Origin: Heliocidaris erythrogramma
Taxonomy: Eukaryota; Echinodermata; Echinoidea; Camarodonta; Echinometridae
Assembly (NCBI GenBank): GCA_025617745.1
Contig: CM046864.1
Coordinates: 30,545,162 to 30,609,161, forward strand
Reading direction: 5' to 3'
Length of the DNA stretch: 64,000 nt
The notes beneath the pieces were generated by a model. It was not told the DNA's origin. It worked only from the letters and a program-made list of their open reading frames with translations, and ran no database searches. The translations under genes were made by a program, and so were the position numbers. This document shows positions 51,620-63,065 of this stretch, in pieces. Numbering within the stretch: position 1 is the stretch's first letter; each line of letters begins with the position of its first letter.

Positions 51620-52250
51620 GTCGGGTGGGTGTAAGGCCATCGCCAGGGTTCACCTCCGGGGCGCACCCGGCGCTGGCGACCGTAGCCCGTGGAGGTACAC
51701 TGTACGATTTGCAAATGATGTGCAGCTCAAGCAGATACAACACGAACTTTTTATTCAAACTTTCCTTGGAGGAAACAAGCAGCCGACGTCCAAATTTATT
51801 TGTGTTCAATCCACAAATTGTACGCGCTGTGGATACGTAATCTCGTCTGACTGTCTCTCCTCTCGACCTCCATTTCGTTCGAAAACCGCTATTTTTTTCG
51901 TGCCTCTAGACTAGGCATAGACCATAGCATGGAGTATCCCCGAAGCTGAAACATAGCGTATTGCTGGCAAGCTCAGCTCTCGCCCCTGCGCTGGCAGGCT
52001 GTTTACAAATTGTCCGAGCGATTCCGGAAATCTCCGAACTTGCCTTAGGTGGGACAGCATAGAAATACACGGGCACCGACGACTGACCGCCTTTAACACT
52101 GGGAGTAAAAATGCCTAAAAGATTTGTTTACAAATAAAAAAAATCCTCCCTAGTCAAGTTTCTTCGTTTACTAATCATTGAAGAAATTTAACATGATAAT
52201 AGAAGAAAAATATGACTTGTATTACAAATTTAAATAACGTAATGTGTTAA
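51620..52250. other. GC-richer stretch with no secure gene
   Basis: 51630-52090 is GC-richer than its surroundings and contains GGCGCACCCGGCGCTGGCG and CTCCCGCC-like text, but frames are short and unrecognised. 52075-52170 shares blocks with 46862-46950 and 47158-47180 (GCGGTCAGTCG in complement). Confidence 0.45.
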
Positions 52251-52854
52251 CCGTAAAAGGGCCGGGATATTTTGGCTATGCCACAGCCGGGGGGGGGGGG
52301 GGGGGGGGGTTAAATGCTCCGAAAAGTGTTCACATTAATCAATTATGCAAATTTATACATGAAATAAAAATTTTGCTCTAAATCATTAAATAAAGCTCAA
52401 AATATGCTCATTTTTGGTCTAGACACTCTTTCCAGTATTCAAATATACTTCGATATAAAAATGTATTTCTTATGTATTTTATTGTATTTAAAATTTCTTA
52501 CGTATTTCTTTTGTTTTTTATTGTTTTTTGGATGAAATTTGCCGGGGACACTTTTGCAAACATAAAGAACATAAAATAAATTAATTTAAATCAGCATATG
52601 TAAAAATATTCATAGATTTCTAAATTTTATTGAAATTATACATGAAATCACGTTTTTGAGCAATTTTGGGTCTGACGTGCAAGTACGAAATGTTGCGTAA
52701 CTTCGGAACCGCATGCCCTGACATCGCGAATTTGGTCTCAAAAGATGCGTGAGATTCGAAAGAAAAAAGTCACGAAACGCCGCGGCGACTGCTTTGCGCG
52801 TTGCGGATATCGCGAGAAACGTCTAGGGTGGATTCCACCCCGGCCCTTTTATGG
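52251..52854. mobile_element. TTAA-type MITE, 604 bp, with empty site in window
   Basis: Ends CCGTAAAAGGGCCGGG and complement CCCGGCCCTTTTATGG, flanked by TTAA at 52247-52250 and 52855-52858. The flanking sequence occurs uninterrupted at 46655-46680, showing the pre-insertion state. Poly-G near the left end, as in the related element 30323-30846. Confidence 0.9.
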
Positions 52855-52922
52855 TTAAAGGATAAGAGAGAAAAACAAATAAAAAACAAAACAAAAGCAG
52901 GTGCTGTGAGTCTACCATCCAA

Positions 52923-52923
<1 letters not shown>

Positions 52924-52970
<47 letters not shown>
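52924..52970. repeat. Poly-C tract, 47 bp
   Basis: Uninterrupted C run. The longest of many G/C homopolymers here. Its exact length is sensitive to sequencing error. Confidence 0.85.
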
Positions 52971-52975
<5 letters not shown>

Positions 52976-53329
52976 GAGCACGCTACCTAATTATGCCTCC
53001 TACAAATGGAAGAGATATAATTTCCTATTTCTTTATACCGTCTCTGTAAGGAAAAAGAGAGAAAAAAGAATATATTTGGCTCTTTCTCAACCTTTACCTT
53101 TACCTCGCTCTCCCTATTATTTATTCAATTTAGATTTTCCCATTTTGCCTCTCTCCACTGCCAGTTTTTTTCTTCCCATTCTTCTTCTTTAAAATTTCAT
53201 TTAATTTCATCTATAGTTATTTTCGAACCCCTTTCTCTTCCTTTAAAGATTGAAAATGTTACAAAGATTAAGAAATGATTAACCAACCGTTCCTTTCCCT
53301 CATCTTATATATCTACATAATTTATTAAA

Positions 53330-53835
53330 ATCGATATGCCAGTAGAAAAGAAAACTAAGCCCAAGTTTTTTTGAGTAATTATAGATGAAACCTTGACTTG
53401 GAATGACCATTTACACCATAATAATGTGCATTTATAAAAGCATTGGGATAATTTCCAAGCTAAAGTTTCTTCTGCCCAATGCAACCTTATTATGTTATAT
53501 AATACGCTAGTTCTCCCGTATAAAACATATTGTAACATTGGATGGGCTAATTGTGGTTCGACAAAAATCAATTCTATTTTTAAACTACAAAAGAACAAAA
53601 AACATGTTTAGGTTTTATAGTTCTGTGCATTCCTACCCTATTCTCATATCTGGAAATTTCCATCTTACAAATCTCAAATTCTCAATAACACAAAATCTCC
53701 AAGACTTTCTGGTCCGGACATTTGGAATAATTTTCCCGCCAGCATAAAATCTTGTTCAACCATCTACTCCTTAAAACCTACTCTTAACCGAAAGATAATA
53801 CAATCATAGGCACCCACGCTTTAAATAACTATCTA
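53330..53835 (+). pseudogene. LINE reverse transcriptase C-terminal remnant
   Basis: Shifted frames read KPKFFXVIIDETLTWNDHL-like sequence, then LIMLYNTLVLPYKTYCNIGW and GPDIWNNFPASIKSCSTIYS, matching the same region of the LINE at 36262-36885. Multiple frameshifts. The end of this LINE may be the AATAAAAGCAAACAAAC tail near 55300-55333, with unrelated DNA inserted between. Confidence 0.7.
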
Positions 53836-53839
53836 TTCC

Positions 53840-55046
53840 ACATACTAAGAATCTTGCTGTTAGATTGGTCAAAAGGTAATCATGTGATAAAACATAGTTT
53901 TCCCCATCAATCGACCCGAGAAGAAAAGTTCGTAACCTTGACGGAATAATACTTATGTGTTTCGCGGATCTCTTTAGTCCATTACAGAGTCACAATTTGT
54001 TATCAATATTTTGGCTATGCGCGAAATGAGAATGCGTGACCTTTACGAATAGTTAAAATGAAAAGTGCATGGCCTTTACGAATAGCTCCATTAGCGTAAT
54101 AAAATAACCTTAAATGAGCACGCATTGCCAATTCGCGAGCTAAAAATAATAAAACACATGTCCGTACCCAGGAAGGGGTACGGTTTATGTAAAGGTTTAA
54201 ACTTCTTTCGTAAATTCGGGCCTTTTTCGAGAAGTACACAATATTTGTCTTTCTCGTAAAAGTTACATATTTCAGATGTAGAATATAAAGCAAATAATCA
54301 CCTTTTGATTTCAGGCGATGAGAAATACTATCACTTCCTAGGCGATACAAATGAATCTTTCCTCAGCTTCGCTTCGGATAGATAGCTACATCCAGATCGC
54401 CTCGCAAGTGATATTTTGTCCCATCACCTTCAGCAACGGTAATTATTTGCTTACTATTTGCGCCAAACCCGCAACTTCACCGCACCCACTTGATCACTCA
54501 GTTTTTACCAAGAGAGTTATGTCGCCTAATTTTTTTACGAGGCCGCCATCCATCTCCGGCCTAACCGCTCACGATGGTGGTCTCCTGCGTTTTAAATTAC
54601 CTCTCTAGTTTATTGGAGAAAAAAATATTTACATAGGTCTATTATATTCATTTTTCTTGTTTGTATGCTTTGTATTATATGTTTATTGTATAACATATAC
54701 CTTACTTTAAGAATCTTTCCTAATCCTGTCATCTTATTCGTTGAAAGTGAGGTCGTGTTTTTAACCATGCCCGCAAAAATGGACTACTAGTATGCCCACG
54801 GGCATAGTTAAAGTTTGGTTTACGTGATAATAAATACTTCGTGCGAGCGCGGATACCATAATCGTAGTGCGATTTGGTTGCTAAATTGATTTTACTTGCG
54901 ATGAAGACCGGCGATCTATCTCGAATGATCTCATATTTTTTTAGTTTATTAACAGTTTGATGATGATTTTTAAATGTGAGGACCCCATGATTGGTAAGTC
55001 GCACATGTATTCTCTGACTCCTACCTGGCTTTGTGCGGTATATAAA
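53840..55046. other. No gene recognised
   Basis: Several medium open frames exist on both strands (for example minus 54729-55073 and plus 54351-54608), but none shows a family motif. Composition is close to the surroundings. Possibly an insertion into the LINE 3' UTR. Confidence 0.4.
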
Positions 55047-55216
55047 AGATATATTGACTGCTTCAATATTCAAGGCACAGTTGTTTCCATATTAAGCTCT
55101 CGGGGACCTTACATCCTGCTGATGACCCCTCGGTGAGCCTCAGGGTCATAGCAGGATGTAAGGTCCCCTTGAGCATTATATAAACAACTGTGCCTCTCAT
55201 AGCAGTCAATATATCT
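55047..55216. mobile_element. Foldback repeat beside the sulfotransferase 3' end
   Basis: AGATATATTGACTGCT (55047) and its complement (55201-55216) bound a 170-bp hairpin. Inner arms pair closely through GGCACAGTTGTTT and GGGGACCTTACATCCTGCTG, leaving a small loop. Target duplication not resolved (TA-rich flanks). Confidence 0.8.
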
Positions 55217-55334
55217 ATATTATTATTGTTCATGATTTTCTACTTATATGATAGTCATGTAAAAATTTATTGTTTATTTTATTGTATTTGTTATTAGAAT
55301 GCAGAAATAAAAGCAAACAAACAAACAAACAAAC

Positions 55335-56222
55335 TTAAAGCTCAGCTATAAAATCTGGCTTTGGATAGTCAAAGAGTTCGAAATCTTTTTCGTAAATTTT
55401 CCACAATTTTTGTAAATTGTCCCTGGGCAAGTCTCGAAAAGCTTTTTCAAATTCAGCAGTGCTGTTTGTCGGATGACTGTTGCTTTTAGACGGAAATTCA
55501 ACAAACGAGTCTAACTGCAAGTCTTTGAGCATATACTTTGCGTCTTCTGAAACAGTTTCTAAATGGCCTACGTAATCATATCTGATTTTACAAGGGGAGC
55601 AAATTTTGAAAATTTCTTCCCAATGGTCATCAAATAGAGGCCGCTGGGGCTGTGTCAGAAATTTCACAAACTCTGTCCATGTTATGTTTTCCCCTGTTTT
55701 GAGCTCTCTTGCTGTTGCATTATGTCTGAATTTCCTCATGATCATTTTTGCAAAGCCATGAAAGTATGTTTCTTTTCTATACTGATCAATATCGCCATAT
55801 TTATTATTGAAGGCAGACAACAGGCGCAGGAACGGATTGCGCGCGTAAACAAATTTCTTGTATGTCTGCAACTTCTGCTGCCGCACTTCGAGGGAGAATC
55901 CGTCGAGGCGCTTCATGCCGTTAGCAAAATGGACTTCGTCTGAAGAAATCTCGCTTATTTTTTTCGTGCTTCCGCTGAGAATCATCATCACCCTCTTCCA
56001 GTTGCTGCAGCCAACCTTTGGGATAAAACAGTAAAGCAACTTATGCTTGTCATTGACGTAGATATGGCGATAGGTGTTGTCCGTCATGCCCCCTCTATTC
56101 AGTTCGGGATGGTTGGAGCATTTTTCGATTATCGCCTCTCGCCGGAGTCGATTGATCTCACTCCAGGTCGACATGAAATCCTCTACGATGTCCTTCTTTT
56201 CTACCACCGGGACCTCAGAGTC
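55335..56222 (-). CDS. Carbohydrate sulfotransferase, catalytic terminal exon
   Basis: Codes for 295 residues and a stop. It begins after an intron acceptor (pyrimidine-poor but ending CGTTTTAG at 56223) with DSEVPVVEKK. IPKVGCSNWKRVMMI is the 5'-phosphosulfate-binding motif and VYARNPFLRLLSAFNNKYG the 3'-phosphate-binding motif of the Golgi carbohydrate sulfotransferase family (CHST8-14 / HNK-1 type, Sulfotransfer_2). HWEEIFKICSPCKIRYDYVG, HLETVSEDAKYML and WKIYEKDFELFDY are the usual later blocks. These enzymes transfer sulfate from PAPS to glycans in the Golgi lumen. Which glycan cannot be told. Minus-strand AATAAA signals lie at 55273-55268 and 55281-55276. The frame is open and well conserved, so a functional gene is likely. 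Confidence 0.9.
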   Translation of the reverse strand, partial: DSEVPVVEKKDIVEDFMSTWSEINRLRREAIIEKCSNHPELNRGGMTDNTYRHIYVNDKHKLLYCFIPKVGCSNWKRVMMILSGSTKKISEISSDEVHFANGMKRLDGFSLEVRQQKLQTYKKFVYARNPFLRLLSAFNNKYGDIDQYRKETYFHGFAKMIMRKFRHNATARELKTGENITWTEFVKFLTQPQRPLFDDHWEEIFKICSPCKIRYDYVGHLETVSEDAKYMLKDLQLDSFVEFPSKSNSHPTNSTAEFEKAFRDLPRDNLQKLWKIYEKDFELFDYPKPDFIAEL

Positions 56223-56329
56223 CTAAAACGAGGAAAAAAACGGAGAGAGAGAGAGGGAAGAGAGAGAGAGAGAGAGTATATAACTTATTTTTTAATCCAC
56301 GCGGGGGTGCAACAATACAGGGATAAACA

Positions 56330-57122
56330 CAATGGCGTAGCCATGATTTTTCAATAGGGGGCAGACGTGAAGGATCCAAAATCGTAGCCAGAATTTCATT
56401 GGGGGGGGGGGGGGGGTTGTGAGGAGGGGGAGTTTCCCCTACCGCGCGAAGCGCGAAAGCTCTGACATTTTAGCAAATTTGAGGGGAAAATAACATTACG
56501 GCTCGTAGCAAATGATTTTTAAGCGGAAAGTTATAGTTCGACGCCCTGAATGCTTTTCAATTATTTGGACCAAATATGGCACTGTATCTAACAGGGGTGG
56601 GTGCAGGGAGGGGGAAGTTATTTCCCACTTCCCTTGCAATGCGCGAAAACTTTGACATTTTAGCAAATTTGAGGGAAAGATAACATTACGGCTTGTAGCA
56701 AATGATTTTTAGGCGGAAAGTTATAGTTCGACGCCCTGACTGCTTTTCAATTATTTGGACGCAATATGGCACTGTATCTAACAGGGGTGGGTGCAGGGAC
56801 GGGAGAGTTATTTCCCCCTTCCCGTGCGAAGCGCGAAAGCTCTGATGTTTTAGCAAATTTGAAAGAAAGATAACGGCTTGTATATAGCAGATAATTTTAA
56901 GCGGGAAGTAAGTTCGACGCCCGGTATGCTTTTCAATTATTTGGACGTAAGTGGCACTGGATGTATCAGGGGTGGGTGCAGGGAGGGGGAAGTTATTTCC
57001 CACTTCCAGTGCAAAGGGCAAAAACTTTGACGTTTTAGCAAATTCTGAGAGAAATATAGGTTTTTTAAGGGGCTGAATAGGTTGGGGCATGGCCCCCTTG
57101 TGCACCCCTGTCTACGCTAGTG
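56330..57122. mobile_element. hAT-like element in the sulfotransferase intron, with tandem units
   Basis: Ends CAATGGCGTAG and complement CTACGCTAGTG. Flanks GATAAACA (56322-56329) and GATTAACA (57123-57130) are an 8-bp duplication with one mismatch. The interior is about 3.5 copies of a 185-190-bp unit, marked by GACATTTTAGCAAATTTGAG at about 56464, 56654, 56844 and 57029. A G run lies at 56401-56416. No coding. Confidence 0.85.
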
Positions 57123-57627
57123 GATTAACATTATTTAGGCAATAGTGATATGAAATATCGTTTGTGTTGTCAGACAGACACGTAAGAGCAAAATAATCAC
57201 AATAGATCGCAATAGATCATGACCGTTATAAACTTAATTTGATCCCAATAAGACAAAATCGATATGAAAAGAATGCTATTGCGCCAGATCTTTTTACCCG
57301 AAAGCTGTACAGAAATTTACAAAGTATAAACATTTTGACCAACTTTATGTTTACAGCTCGAATAAACTATGTGCTATTACAAATAGCATGAAATTATTTC
57401 GTCCTGTATTTCAAACTGATGCTTACAAATGTGCAAACACTTATATTTTTTTAACCTAAATGTTAAGCATCATTCTTAAAATGATGAAATTTCATGCCAC
57501 CATATTGATATACATATCAATATAGAGCAACACGAGTCACAGTGTCAAAGCTGCCCACAGAGGTGGAAAGCGTCAAAAAGGTAGACTACCACGACAACAA
57601 GAGCAACATTAAAAAAAAATAACGTAC

Positions 57628-57797
57628 CTCCTTTTCAGATCTTTGAACCGCCACATCTGTCTTCAGCTTCTCGGTGATATTTTGGAGGGCGTCCGAATGC
57701 TTCCGAATCGCCTGATTGGAGAATTTTTCCGCTGCATCTTTTGCCGATGGAAACGATGGCGGGTTAATTTTGTTTGGTTTCTCCATGCTTATGCTAA
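57628..57797 (-). CDS. Carbohydrate sulfotransferase, upstream (stem) exon
   Basis: A 170-bp exon bounded by acceptor TTTCTTTACAG and donor GTACGT. It codes for SISMEKPNKINPPSFPSAKD, then a hydrophilic helix HSDALQNITEKLKTDVAVQR and ends SEKE in phase 0. The next exon at 56222 begins GAC in phase 0, so the two join as SEKE-DSEV. Together they give 351 residues. Family members also have an N-terminal cytoplasmic tail and membrane anchor, which must lie upstream because this exon opens in phase with a preceding codon base. The internal ATG could also act as start. Intron between the exons: 56223-57627. Confidence 0.75.
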
Positions 57798-57799
57798 CT

Positions 57800-59260
57800 G
57801 TAAAGAAAATATTCAAAAGAGAAACGAATGATATGCAAATTTTATAACCATTTTGGAGGTTATGTTTTTTGTAGCGCAATAAATTGACACCACAGCACAA
57901 ATTTCCATTAAGAATGTGATTACAATAACGAACAGTAAAACGGGGTGAATAGAAAGCACAGATGATTTTTAAATATAATATTTGTCTAGAAGTGATGTAT
58001 AACTTTGTTAGGCTCTGCTTCATTGCAGTGGTAATAATATGTCAAGAACGCCTGCCCAATATTTTTGTTCTTATTCACGCTAAATGTTCCCATTCATCAA
58101 TTATACTTTTAAAAGTTTAATTTTTGGTGCAGTGGCATGAACGTAATGATGAGCCAAATGAAATATAGACTATAAAAACAAAAATACAATCGTTTTATGT
58201 AATGCCCGTGGCATACGAGGCGTCATTTCCTTGACACAGGATTGCGTCAATTACTGGTAGTGACTCTGACGCATCATATGGACGCGTTATTAAGAGACGG
58301 TGATATCGTCAAAAAAAGTGAATTCAATATGAAGAATGTAAACCGTGTAAACAGTGTCTTAATGGCTGACATATGCACTAATTGTCTCTACGGACTTCAT
58401 TAGCGCGGGTAATAGCTCAATTGAAATGGCGCCTCATGTGCAATGGTTGGTAAGCCCTGCTCACACGAGGGATCATTTTCTGATTGTCATGAAAGAGTTA
58501 TATGGTTTAAAAGGTGATTGCTAAAGGAACATTGTAAACAATACTTAATAATTGGCGTATGGGTTAATTTATTTCATATGCTCGATTAGTTCGGGTACTG
58601 ACGCAATCGAAATAACGTTGCGTGAGCAACGGGTGTTAATGATCATTACCGTCAAATATCTGGGACGTCGAGACGTAGACTGCCGTGCACACTAAACAAA
58701 CCGTAATGATGCTCACCATTCTCCATCGACGAAAGAGCCTTCCCCGTGTCATCTTCAGTGAAAGCTGGGGTAGAAGATGGATAAGTTATGGCAGATTGTG
58801 TTATGTCTGGGGGGGGGGGGGGGGGGGGGGGGGGGTGTCCCTTGATCTGACACATGACACAGGCACTGCATATAAGTAATTCTATCCAAAGTTGAGGAAA
58901 AGAGAGATAGAGTCAGGTGAAAAAGAAATCAAGCCAACCATGTAGGCCTTTGCTGCTTGCCTACATGTATTATCATCAAATGATCAGGAGTGGAAAAGGT
59001 GCAAATAGGCTACTGTGTGAAGGCATACGAATATCAGCGGGAATTATACAGCATTAAACCTTGCTATAATTTTGTCGAGGTCATGGAGAGAAATAAGAAT
59101 TTTTTAGCTTATACCTTTTAGTTTGTTGGTCTAAAGGGGAACAATGGTATACCATAACTATAACGTAGCGTCCCAAAGAAGGGGATCTACGGTTGAGTTC
59201 ACCTTTTGTGAATAATTATTGCTGCAAATGGGCCAGTGCTGTTCTTTTGTATCTGCAGAA
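57800..59260. other. Likely intron or 5' flank; no exon recognised
   Basis: No membrane-anchor exon for the sulfotransferase was found. A G run lies at 58810-58836. AATGCCCGTGGCATACGAGG near 58200 and the following 300 bp show no clear repeat ends. Confidence 0.45.
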
Positions 59261-59267
59261 GAAGTAG

Positions 59268-59733
59268 GTACGTTCACACGGAGAGCGATAGCATCGATGC
59301 TATCTAGGTTTCGAGACTATTTTGGTCATGACCAGATAGTTTTAAGACCAAACGCTGTCACGATATAGAAGCGAGTTGGAGCTAAGTTTCGAAATTATTC
59401 TGGCAGCGAGTTTGGCAGGAGTAAATCTCAGGATCCAGCGTTTTTTTTTTTTTGCGGTAGACCACCCACCGCGCTTGTGACTATTTGTAATATGAACGCA
59501 ATCGCTGCCTCACTTCGCGTGATATGACCCCTGTGCACAAACTTCAATACCAATTATACTCAGGTCACCATGTGTGGCGCAGTAATTATTGTTTTGGCAG
59601 CGAGTGAGCGATGAATATGTGATGGAAGCAAGTCCATCATGGCCTGTATGAACGCAATGGAAATAGTTTCGAGACTTACGAAGCATCGATGCTAACATTA
59701 TCATCGATGCTATGTACTACGTGTAAACATAAC
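59268..59733. mobile_element. TIR element with GTTCACACG-type ends
   Basis: Left GTACGTTCACACG and complement of GTTATGTTTACACG at right. Inner arms share GCATCGATGCTA in several copies. TAG flanks at 59265-59267 and 59734-59736. Superfamily uncertain. Confidence 0.6.
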
Positions 59734-60147
59734 TAGTATAAACTATTCGTACCAGAAATGATAATACCTTCGCAGAGTGATTGGTGAATCGAAAGTGATG
59801 CAGGAAACAATTTACGAGAGGGGGAGATTGAGGGGGGGGGGGGGGGGGGGGGGGGTTATGGGGAGACAGAAGAGAGAAAACAAACAGAAAGGGAAATGAT
59901 GAAGGTCTCTTTTATCCGCACATATCAGTGCCACCCACTGTATTCTTATATTTGTTTGAGATCGTTTTTATTAGACTGTTTTGTGGAATAAGTTGTCAGG
60001 CAAATTATTTTTCAGACATACTTTATACATGGTAACATAGAAGGTGCCCAATCATGAAATAATTACCTAGATTTTTATTAAGCTTTTAAAAGTTTCATGG
60101 TTGAAATAATAAGGGGAGTCATAATTTGTTGTGAAAGGTGATCAATG

Positions 60148-60152
<5 letters not shown>

Positions 60153-60194
<42 letters not shown>

Positions 60195-60197
60195 TAT
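60153..60197. repeat. (TA)n microsatellite
   Basis: About 40 bp of alternating TA with one interruption. Confidence 0.9.
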
Positions 60198-60245
60198 AAG
60201 TCTAGTGTTTTTGCACTGCACTGTTTCCCTCACTTCAAAACTTAA

Positions 60246-61108
60246 AGGAGAATTACGCTCAAAAATAAAGACGATAGTGTTCAAAGGTGTTATTTATTCC
60301 TACTTGTTAGACTATATGGCTTCTGAGCAAAATTTACCATCTGCTAGCAATATGTATCGTCTGCTAGCAGCACATGGGGACTGCCATTTTGTTTATGTGT
60401 ACAAGAAGATTTTCTTAATCCAAATGCTCAATTGCCTTTTTCAAAATTAAAAACCCATTTGAGATTAAAAATATAGAATAGATATGTCAATTTATTTTTA
60501 AACTGAAGATTTCCTTATATATTTCTGTTGAAAATCGATATTCGCTTAATAGAAATCTATTTTCTCGATACTGGACGTATGGGACGGAGCAAATTAATTC
60601 AAATTTTATGGATGCTTCTTCCCTGAGCATCTATAGCGGCAAACTATGCATTCACCTGCTTTCGGATAATGGACTTGAAAAGTCAGAATGCATGCTGCAT
60701 ATATTATGTTCTGCTCTGTTTGGCAAACCCAAGAAAATAGATTTTTGTTAAGCAAAACCAGACAATTTAAAAGTATCATTATAAAGATTTAATTTTTATA
60801 ATACATGTAAACACCCACTTTATATTTTCCGTCACATATGGGATTTTAGGTAATGAAGAAAATCAATTTAGGATTTGGATTCAAAATATCTTCCTGACTG
60901 GAACATTTCTCAATGGTTCATGTACAACTCCAAATCAGCAAGAAAATGGCAGCCCCCATGTAAATGAGTAGGAGACGATACCGGGTGTTGGAATATCTTT
61001 ATTTATACCCTTTTCTGATATCTTATTAGAAAATGATTTAGGCCAATAAGTAGGAATATATTACACCTTCCAATATAAGTAAATTTGTAATCAGGGCTTA
61101 ATTCTCCT
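60246..61108. mobile_element. TTAA-type MITE, 863 bp
   Basis: Ends AGGAGAATTA and complement TAATTCTCCT, flanked by TTAA at 60242-60245 and 61109-61112. Interior AT-rich, no supported gene. The TTAA flanks suggest piggyBac or Kolobok. Confidence 0.75.
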
Positions 61109-61410
61109 TTAATAATTTTTCGCAGTTAATCGATTCATCGTTCCTTTGCTTTTGTCAACTGAAGTTAGCTACTATTTCTTAAACTCTGCAATCGATTATA
61201 AACGTAAACGTAGATTTTCTTTAGTAACTGTTTATTTTGCGTCTTTCGGATTATTCATGATATTTTCTTCAACGAATGAAACTCATCAGCCTGATGATTG
61301 CTTCGGCATGAAACTGACAGTAGCTGATAAATAAGGGTATATCCACCTTTTCCTGATATCTCAGCTCCGTTGCACGACGTAGAGCACTCTACGAGGTTTT
61401 AAGGACTTCT

Positions 61411-61416
<6 letters not shown>

Positions 61417-61457
<41 letters not shown>
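61417..61457. repeat. (TA)n microsatellite
   Basis: Alternating TA over about 40 bp. Confidence 0.9.
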
Positions 61458-61461
<4 letters not shown>

Positions 61462-61585
61462 CCGTCGAGGCCGAGGTTGAATAAGATGACAGAGTTGCTA
61501 TATACTAAATTGCAGCATTCGAAAGAAAAATGACGCGACTCTTTAAATGCCGATGCGCATGCGCGAAATCGGGAACAGCGTACGG

Positions 61586-61870
61586 ACCACCGACCTCTAC
61601 GACCTGGACGTTTCATTGGCTCAGAAAAGTGAAGTCGTGGTCCGCCATGTTGCACTTCTGAAAAATCAACGCGCGAGAAAGTTGGAATACAGATTTGTGT
61701 ACAATCATGCGGACGCCCATGGTCAAAACGCGCAGACAAGTACAGATGTTCAGTGCGTAACGTGTAATAAACCACATCGCTCTCGGAAGAGTAACATGGC
61801 CGCGCCCACTTCAAGTGCTCGCACGAGCGGGAATGGGCGATGATCCGTCCAGGTCGTAGAGGTCGGTGGT
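61586..61870. mobile_element. 285-bp TIR element (ACGG flanks)
   Basis: ACCACCGACCTCTACGACCT and its exact complement at the right end form 25-bp arms (through GGACG). ACGG is present at 61582-61585 and 61871-61874. Interior contains two ATGTTG/AACATGG segments and is GC-richer than the surroundings. Superfamily unassigned; 4-bp duplication. Confidence 0.8.
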
Positions 61871-62264
61871 ACGGACACACTTAACGCTTGAATGGTCAAG
61901 CAGCTCGCGCGCGCGGGTACAACGGCGCTTCCGCTGTCGGTAAATTAATTTCGTTTTAGGAGAGTGTTACAAGCTCAACAATGCCGTCGTCAACGGGTTA
62001 ACTTTTCAGAATGCACAATTTTCTCTCTTCTATTACCTTATACTCCTGAAAATGGAAAGCATAACAAGTATAAGGAATTTTAAAATCATTATGTTACAGC
62101 CTAATTTACAGGTTTCTCTTTTAGACTTCTAATTTCCTATTGAAAATTGCAGGCAAAATCTTACGTACGCCACAACTGCACATGCATTTCGTTGATCTTC
62201 AACGATTTGTTTCCTTTTGCGCATGAATTTTGTAAATTTCTCAATTATTTCCATGAATACATGT

Positions 62265-62405
62265 ACGTGGGATTGGCCGATTTTCACCATCTGTGCAATA
62301 ATATTTGTCCATAAATGTGGGAAAGCAATTGCCTGATATTTTATTATTCCCGGCAGTCATTTCATTACATTTGGGTCCTCGTGATTTAGGCAAGTCAGAT
62401 GAGAG
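62265..62405 (-). repeat. Copy of the 14095-14220 repeat
   Basis: Complement matches 14095-14220, including CGAGGACCCAAATGTAATGA, CTGCCCG/CTGCCGG and GATGGTGAAAA..CGGCCAATCCCACG. Shows that the GCCCGAAT array at 14 kb belongs to a dispersed family. Confidence 0.8.
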
Positions 62406-62849
62406 AGAAAAAAAAATAAAAGATGAGCGGAGCTTGTCCGAATGTCATGTGATTTTGAACAAGAAATTCATGAATAAACCCAATAGCCTAACGTAACGGC
62501 CCATTTTAAAATTGCCACTCTGGAAGCCCGAAGCTTTGACCTTCCAGCATCTTTCTAAATTTCCAAAACATCCATATCTATTCTGTTTCTACCAGTGAAC
62601 GGCCGATAATTCTTTAGAACCTAGATTCGTCAATAATAAATTAGATGAAGTTAATTTTGGATGGTGATCGAATGAATGATTAGGGGCTAAGAATCGATGG
62701 TCTAAATTGTAAGGTCATATTTTGAATCAGTACACGCGTTTGCCGTATGGATAATCTGTAGATCAGTAAATTCTTTTAAATACAGGCTTATTCTCTGCGC
62801 CTTTTCTAAGGATAACAAGGACATTTTTTAAAAATCAATATCACTTTTG

Positions 62850-63065
62850 ACAGGAGCCGCGCTACAAGGGGGAGGGGCATGGGGCGACCGCCTCCTATGA
62901 TTTTTCAAGTAGTGAAAAAAAAAAAGGAAGAAAACAGAAGAAGAGAAAGTAAAGGGGGTAAAAAAGAAAAGAGTATTAAAAAAAAGGTCTAGGGCGTGTA
63001 ACTTTATATTACCCCTGTTATTCAATTGAGAAAAAAAAATGACGTCAACTTAAGGTCGTCTGCCC
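62850..63065. mobile_element. Possible MITE with CAGGAGCCGCGC end
   Basis: GACAGGAGCCGCGCTACAAG followed by GGGGGAGGGGCATGGGGC at left and TCTGCCCCCGGCCCCCAT at right look like the two GC-rich ends of a hAT-type MITE. A duplication was not resolved and the right side abuts the next element. Confidence 0.4.

Noticed and set aside
51376-51914. Overlapping frames through GC-rich sequence
   Set aside because: All three frames partly open from GA-rich composition; no consistent product.
54015-55073. Medium minus-strand frames (111 and 114 residues)
   Set aside because: No family motif, and they lie in probable LINE-insertion debris.
56686-57105. 139-residue minus-strand frame in the sulfotransferase intron
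   Set aside because: Crosses the 185-190-bp tandem units of a hAT-like element and repeats itself.
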